Source: Planctomycetota bacterium (GTDB lineage: Bacteria; Planctomycetota; Planctomycetia; Isosphaerales; Isosphaeraceae). From it: a stretch of DNA of 9,756 bases. The notes below the pieces were generated by a model that was not told the origin of the DNA, did not search any database, and worked only from the letters and a program-made list of their open reading frames with translations. The stretch lies in contig JAKAUH010000969.1 in the NCBI GenBank assembly GCA_021818605.1, forward strand, positions 16,655 to 26,410. The letters are read 5' to 3'. Position numbers and translations under genes: made by a program. This document shows, one piece after another, positions 6,883 through 9,756 of this stretch. Each line of letters opens with the position of its first letter. The stretch's first letter is position 1.

Positions 6883-6999
6883 GTCGGGCGGAGAATCCGT
6901 ATCCACGCGGCACCTGGACCGGGCGATCGATCGGCATGGCGATTCGGCGCGAGGCGAGCCGGCGGCCGCCCGGTCGTCGGTGGGACTCATGAGGCACAG
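6883..6999 (+). other. Spacer between rsbR and rsbS
   Basis: These 117 bp separate rsbR from rsbS, while the genes after it overlap or touch. No open frame with protein-like codon use was found, and no T-rich terminator. It ends with the rsbS ribosome site. It may be a leader for separate rsbS translation or hold an internal promoter, but no consensus is visible. Confidence 0.4.
6990..6994 (+). promoter_or_regulatory. Ribosome binding site of rsbS
   Basis: TGAGG lies 5 nt before ATG 7000 and fixes the rsbS start. Confidence 0.55.
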
Positions 7000-7395
7000 A
7001 TGGAGCGAATACCGATCCTGCGAATGGGCCCTTTCCTGCTCGTGACGATCCAGGTCGACCTGCACGATCGCCTGGTGGTCACATTCCAGGACGACCTGAC
7101 CGAGCAGATCAGCCGTACTGGGGCCCGCGGCGTTCTGATTGACATCTCGGCGCTCGACATGGTCGACTCGTTCATGGGGCGGATGATTGCCAATATTGCC
7201 GGCATGTCGCGGATTCTCGACGCCGAGACCGTGGTCGTGGGCATGCGCCCGGCCGTGGCGATCACCCTGGTGGAGCTGGGCCTGGCGCTGCCGGGTGTGC
7301 GAACGGCACTCGACGTCGAGAAGGGGATGGAGCTGCTGCGAGCCTCGCGGGGGCTGCGGCTCGGGAAGGAGGAGGACGGTGACCTCGAAGACTGA
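7000..7395 (+). CDS. rsbS: Stressosome scaffold protein RsbS
   Basis: This is a single STAS domain of 131 residues that co-assembles with RsbR and holds RsbT in unstressed cells. The match to the family is very close: ERIPILRMGPFLLVTIQVDL at the start, LIDISALDMVDSFMGRMI, and GMSRILDAETVVVGMRPAVA. The serine that RsbT phosphorylates (S59 in Bacillus) corresponds to S57 in MVDSFMGR. Bacillus RsbS has about 121 residues; the extra C-terminal tail here is Lys/Glu/Asp-rich, and its coding sequence overlaps the start of rsbT by 17 bp, so part of it is set by the overlap and by the rsbT ribosome site. The tight overlap suggests coupled translation and matched amounts of RsbS and RsbT. Confidence 0.96.
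   Translation: MERIPILRMGPFLLVTIQVDLHDRLVVTFQDDLTEQISRTGARGVLIDISALDMVDSFMGRMIANIAGMSRILDAETVVVGMRPAVAITLVELGLALPGVRTALDVEKGMELLRASRGLRLGKEEDGDLED
7367..7376 (+). promoter_or_regulatory. Ribosome binding site that decides the rsbT start
   Basis: AGGAGGAGGA inside the end of rsbS includes AGGAGG (7367-7372), which ends 6 nt before GTG 7379. It fixes the GTG as the rsbT start, giving a protein of the same length as Bacillus RsbT. Confidence 0.7.
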
Positions 7396-7780
7396 TACCC
7401 TCGAGGTCCATTCTTCGACCGACATCGTCCTGATCCGGCAGGCCGTGAGGAAATGGACCGCCGAGCTGGGATTCAGCCTGGTCGACCAGACCAAGATGAT
7501 CACGGCGGCGAGTGAACTGGCACGGAATGCGCTGGAATATGGCGGCGGGGGCGAGGTGAGATTCGAGCAGCTCGAGAAGTCAGGGCGGCGCGGGTTGCGG
7601 CTCACCTTTGAAGACCACGGGCCGGGCATCCCGGACATCGAGCAGGCCCTGACCGACGGCTTCACCACAGGCCAGGGCATGGGGCTGGGACTTTCGGGTT
7701 CCCGCCGGCTCGTCAACGAGTTCGAGATCGCCTCGACGGTCGGGGAAGGCACCAGGGTGACGATCACGAGGTGGAAATGA
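7379..7780 (+). CDS. rsbT: Serine/threonine kinase RsbT (stressosome switch protein)
   Basis: RsbT is a GHKL-fold kinase that phosphorylates RsbS and RsbR, then leaves the stressosome and activates a downstream partner. The 133-residue product, equal in length to Bacillus RsbT, shows the complete ATP-binding set: N box E46-LARN50 within ITAASELARNALEYGGGG, G1 box D79-HGPG83, and G2 box GQGMGLGLSGSRRL (98-111). D79 corresponds to the essential D78 of Bacillus RsbT, so it should be active. The start is a GTG preceded by a strong ribosome site inside rsbS, with a 17-bp overlap. It ends at the TGA of an ATGA overlap with the next gene. The partner in this organism is unknown: no rsbU is visible, and the closest candidates are the two genes downstream. 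Confidence 0.95.
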   Translation: MTSKTDTLEVHSSTDIVLIRQAVRKWTAELGFSLVDQTKMITAASELARNALEYGGGGEVRFEQLEKSGRRGLRLTFEDHGPGIPDIEQALTDGFTTGQGMGLGLSGSRRLVNEFEIASTVGEGTRVTITRWK

Positions 7781-8802
7781 TCGGAGCCGTCCGTCCGGCG
7801 ATGGCGATGGTGGTCGACCACCCGAGCCGGGTCGGCGAGGTTCGCCGCCGCGCCGCGATCGTCGCGGAGCAGGTCGGCCTCGATAGGACCGATCGAGGCC
7901 GCGTGGCGCTCGTGGTTACGGAGGTGGCGAGCAACCTGGCGAAGCACACACCCGGCGGCGAGGTCGTCATTCAGGGCTGGACAGATTCCGGCGATCGGGC
8001 CGTGGTGGACATCCACGCGCTGGACCGCGGGCCCGGAATGAGGGATGTGGGGCGTTGCCTGGCGGACGGCTATTCGACGGCCGGATCGGCCGGGACGGGA
8101 CTGGGCGCCATCTCGCGCGTGGCCGATCAATTCGCCATCCAGTCCGAGTCCGGCGTCGGGACCGTGGTGTGGGCCAGGATCGATCCCCGGACGGCCGGAT
8201 CCCGCGGGTCCTCGCCGCTGGAGCTGGGGGTGGTGGGCTTGGCGGTGTCCGGCGAGGAAGCCTGTGGCGACGAGTGGGCCCTGGTGTCGCGCGACGGGCG
8301 CGAGTATCTGCTGGTCGTGGACGGCCTGGGCCATGGGCCGCACGCCGCCGAGGCCGCCCGGGAGGCGGTCGCCGCCTTCCGCGACGGGACGTCGGATGAG
8401 CCGGCCGGGATCATCGCGGCGATTTCGGAGGCGCTCCGCGGGACGCGTGGCGCGGCGGTCGCGGTGGCCCGGCTCGACGCCAGGCATGGCAAGGTGCGAT
8501 TTGCGGGGGTGGGCAATATCGTCGGAGCCCTCGTCGCCCGGGCCACGGCGCGGTCGGCCGGCATGGTGTCGCTGAACGGCACCGCGGGGCACGTGGTTCC
8601 GCGCATCCAGGAATTCGACTATGACTGGCCCGAGGGCTCGGTGGTCCTCATGCACTCGGACGGCCTGGACCGGCGCTGGGACCTGGCACGATCTCCTGGG
8701 CTGGCGTCGCGGCACCCGGCCCTGATCGCGGGTGTGCTCTATCGCGAGCACCGGCGCGAGCGCGACGATGCCACGATCCTCGTGGTCGGACACCGGGGGT
8801 GA
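7777..8802 (+). CDS. GHKL ATPase-PP2C/SpoIIE phosphatase fusion (RsbX-like reset enzyme)
   Basis: The protein has 341 residues in two parts. Residues about 10-135 are a GHKL/RsbW-RsbT type ATPase: N box E49-VASN53-LAKH, G1 box D83-RGPG87, G2 box AGTGLGAISR (105-114). Residues about 148-338 are a compact PP2C/SpoIIE phosphatase with the expected metal-binding aspartates: CGDEWALV (D165), VVDGLGHG (D182), HSDGL (D295) and RDDATILVV (D330/D331). Both halves look intact. The position directly after rsbT and the small PP2C domain without a regulatory coiled coil suggest the RsbX role, dephosphorylating RsbS and RsbR to reset the stressosome. Bacillus RsbX has about 199 residues and no kinase half. 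The ATPase half may be an anti-factor or a second kinase. The ATG overlaps the rsbT stop as ATGA, and GAGGTGG stands just upstream. Which substrate each half has is inference. Confidence 0.88.
   Translation: MIGAVRPAMAMVVDHPSRVGEVRRRAAIVAEQVGLDRTDRGRVALVVTEVASNLAKHTPGGEVVIQGWTDSGDRAVVDIHALDRGPGMRDVGRCLADGYSTAGSAGTGLGAISRVADQFAIQSESGVGTVVWARIDPRTAGSRGSSPLELGVVGLAVSGEEACGDEWALVSRDGREYLLVVDGLGHGPHAAEAAREAVAAFRDGTSDEPAGIIAAISEALRGTRGAAVAVARLDARHGKVRFAGVGNIVGALVARATARSAGMVSLNGTAGHVVPRIQEFDYDWPEGSVVLMHSDGLDRRWDLARSPGLASRHPALIAGVLYREHRRERDDATILVVGHRG
8795..8802 (+). promoter_or_regulatory. Ribosome binding site of the histidine kinase gene
   Basis: GGGGGTGA overlaps the last codons and stop of the phosphatase gene. 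Its G run ends 6 nt before ATG 8806. Confidence 0.45.
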
Positions 8803-8805
8803 AGC

Positions 8806-9756
8806 ATGGCGACTCGACCGCTGCTGACCGTCGAGGTCCGCCTCGAGCCCGACATCGTGCTGGCGCGGCAGCGGGCCCGTCAAATCGCGGGGCTGCTGGG
8901 CTTCACGCAGCTCGACCAGACGAAGATCGCGACGGCGACCTCCGAGATCGCCCGCAACGCCTTCCAGTACGCTGGCGGCGGCCGCGTCGAGTTCCAGTTC
9001 GATGAGGGGCCGCCGGTGGGGATCGCGATCAGGATTCGCGAGCGGGGCCCGGGGATCCGCGACCTCGAGGCGATCCTGGACGGGCGGCACGTCTCGCAGT
9101 CCGGCATGGGCGTGGGGATCGTGGGCGCCCGCCGGCTGATGGACCGCTTCGAGGTCGAGACGCGCGAACCGGGCGGCTCGTGCGTGACGATGGCCAAGTT
9201 TCTGCCCGCGCGGTCGGTGGCCGTCGGGCCGCCCGAGGTTGCCAGCCTCGCGGCCGCGCTGGTCCGCGATGCCCCGCGGGGCATCCTCGAGGAGGTGCAG
9301 GAGCAAAACCAGGAGTTGCTTCGCACTCTTCAGGAGCTGAGGGATCGCCAGGCGGAGATCGCTCAGATTCACTCCCGCGAGCTGGTCGAGACCAACCGCG
9401 GCGTCGTCGCGCTGTATGCCGAACTCGACGAGAACGCGCGGGCGCTCAAGCGACTGTCGGACCTGAAGTCGCGCTTCCTCTCGGAGATGAGCCACGAGCT
9501 TCGCTCGCCCCTGAGCTCGATCCGCAGCCTGAGCGGATTCCTGCTCGATCGGGGCGACGGCGAGCTGACCGCCGAGCAGGAAAAGCAGGTGATCCTGATC
9601 CGCAAGGCAGCCGAGGATCTGATGGGCCTGGTGGACGACCTGCTGGACCTGGCGCGGGTTGAGGCGGGGAAGGCGGTCGTTCGTCCATCGTGGTTCGAGC
9701 TCCAGGCCGTCTTCGACGGCCTCCAGGCGACGATCCGCCCGACCATCGAACGGACG
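8806..9756 (+). CDS. Histidine kinase with N-terminal RsbT-like domain (3' part beyond the window)
   Basis: The frame is open for 317 codons to the window end. Residues about 5-133 align throughout with RsbT: LDQTKIATATSEIARNAFQYAGGG (38-60), N51 in the N box, RERGPGI (78-84) as G1 and SGMGVGIVGARRLMDRF (99-115) as G2. The G1 aspartate of RsbT (D79) is a glutamate here (E79). A Glu/Gln-rich likely coiled coil follows at about 160-222. Then comes a HisKA dimerisation domain with H box FLSEMSHELRSPLSSI, the phospho-acceptor being H230. DDLLDLARVEAGK at about 277-289 is typical of the second HisKA helix. The catalytic HATPase_c domain, and any receiver domain, should lie to the right of the window. 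The start is 3 bp after the phosphatase stop. It is probably the output of the stressosome, controlled by contact between its RsbT-like domain and RsbR/RsbS or the phosphatase. No membrane segment is seen, so it is likely cytoplasmic. Confidence 0.9.
   Translation, partial: MATRPLLTVEVRLEPDIVLARQRARQIAGLLGFTQLDQTKIATATSEIARNAFQYAGGGRVEFQFDEGPPVGIAIRIRERGPGIRDLEAILDGRHVSQSGMGVGIVGARRLMDRFEVETREPGGSCVTMAKFLPARSVAVGPPEVASLAAALVRDAPRGILEEVQEQNQELLRTLQELRDRQAEIAQIHSRELVETNRGVVALYAELDENARALKRLSDLKSRFLSEMSHELRSPLSSIRSLSGFLLDRGDGELTAEQEKQVILIRKAAEDLMGLVDDLLDLARVEAGKAVVRPSWFELQAVFDGLQATIRPTIERT

Noticed and set aside
5707..9495. Very long minus-strand open frame (1262 codons) opposite the stressosome operon
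   Set aside because: It lies antisense to five genes with clear family motifs. Its product is rich in Arg, His, Gln and Pro without domains, as expected from the shadow of G/C-biased third positions.
1..9756. CRISPR arrays, insertion sequences, tRNA or rRNA genes
   Set aside because: No regularly spaced direct repeats, transposase motifs, cloverleaf patterns or rRNA sequence were recognised by eye.

Overview
The window is GC-rich, with strong G/C bias at third codon positions. It carries a PEP-CTERM exported protein, a very long tandem-type U32 family protein and a stressosome operon. This combination suggests a member of the Planctomycetota, plausibly Isosphaeraceae-like. That placement is inferred from style and gene content, as no marker gene for taxonomy is present.

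Layout. (1) 1-1608 holds biotin genes: the N-terminal part of bioF runs leftwards off the window edge, and a complete bioB runs rightwards. The two are divergent across a 68-bp intergenic region. (2) 1609-2284 is a long stretch without a convincing gene. It has a cluster of inverted repeats, the clearest being a perfect 13-bp stem with a 6-nt loop at 1753-1784. (3) 2285-3001 encodes a small exported PEP-CTERM protein. (4) 3035-5707, on the minus strand, encodes an 890-residue U32 protein. Its N-terminal half resembles RlhA (23S rRNA hydroxylation), and its C-terminal half carries a second cysteine cluster. It converges on the PEP-CTERM gene. (5) 5708-5964 is the divergent promoter region between the U32 gene and the stressosome operon. 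(6) 5965-9756 is a rightward operon: rsbR (RsbRD-like sensor domain plus STAS), rsbS, rsbT, a fusion of a GHKL ATPase with a PP2C/SpoIIE phosphatase (RsbX-like), and a histidine kinase whose N-terminus is itself an RsbT-like domain. The last gene is cut by the window edge.

How the genes work together. RsbR and RsbS would form the stressosome scaffold that holds the RsbT kinase. Stress would let RsbT phosphorylate RsbR and RsbS and leave the complex. The PP2C domain of the next gene would reset it. In the Bacillus pathway, freed RsbT activates the phosphatase RsbU and finally sigma B. Here no rsbU, rsbV, rsbW or sigma factor is visible. The gene directly downstream is a two-component histidine kinase carrying a diverged RsbT-like domain, which suggests a stressosome wired to phosphorelay signalling. 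The genes from rsbS onward overlap or nearly touch (17-bp overlap, 4-bp ATGA overlap, 3-bp gap), so they are likely co-translated.

Most interesting points: the RST-phosphatase-histidine kinase arrangement, the Asp-to-Glu change at the adenine-binding position of the kinase's RsbT-like domain, the double-cluster U32 protein, the nested ATGA leader in front of rsbR, and the inverted-repeat cluster after bioB.
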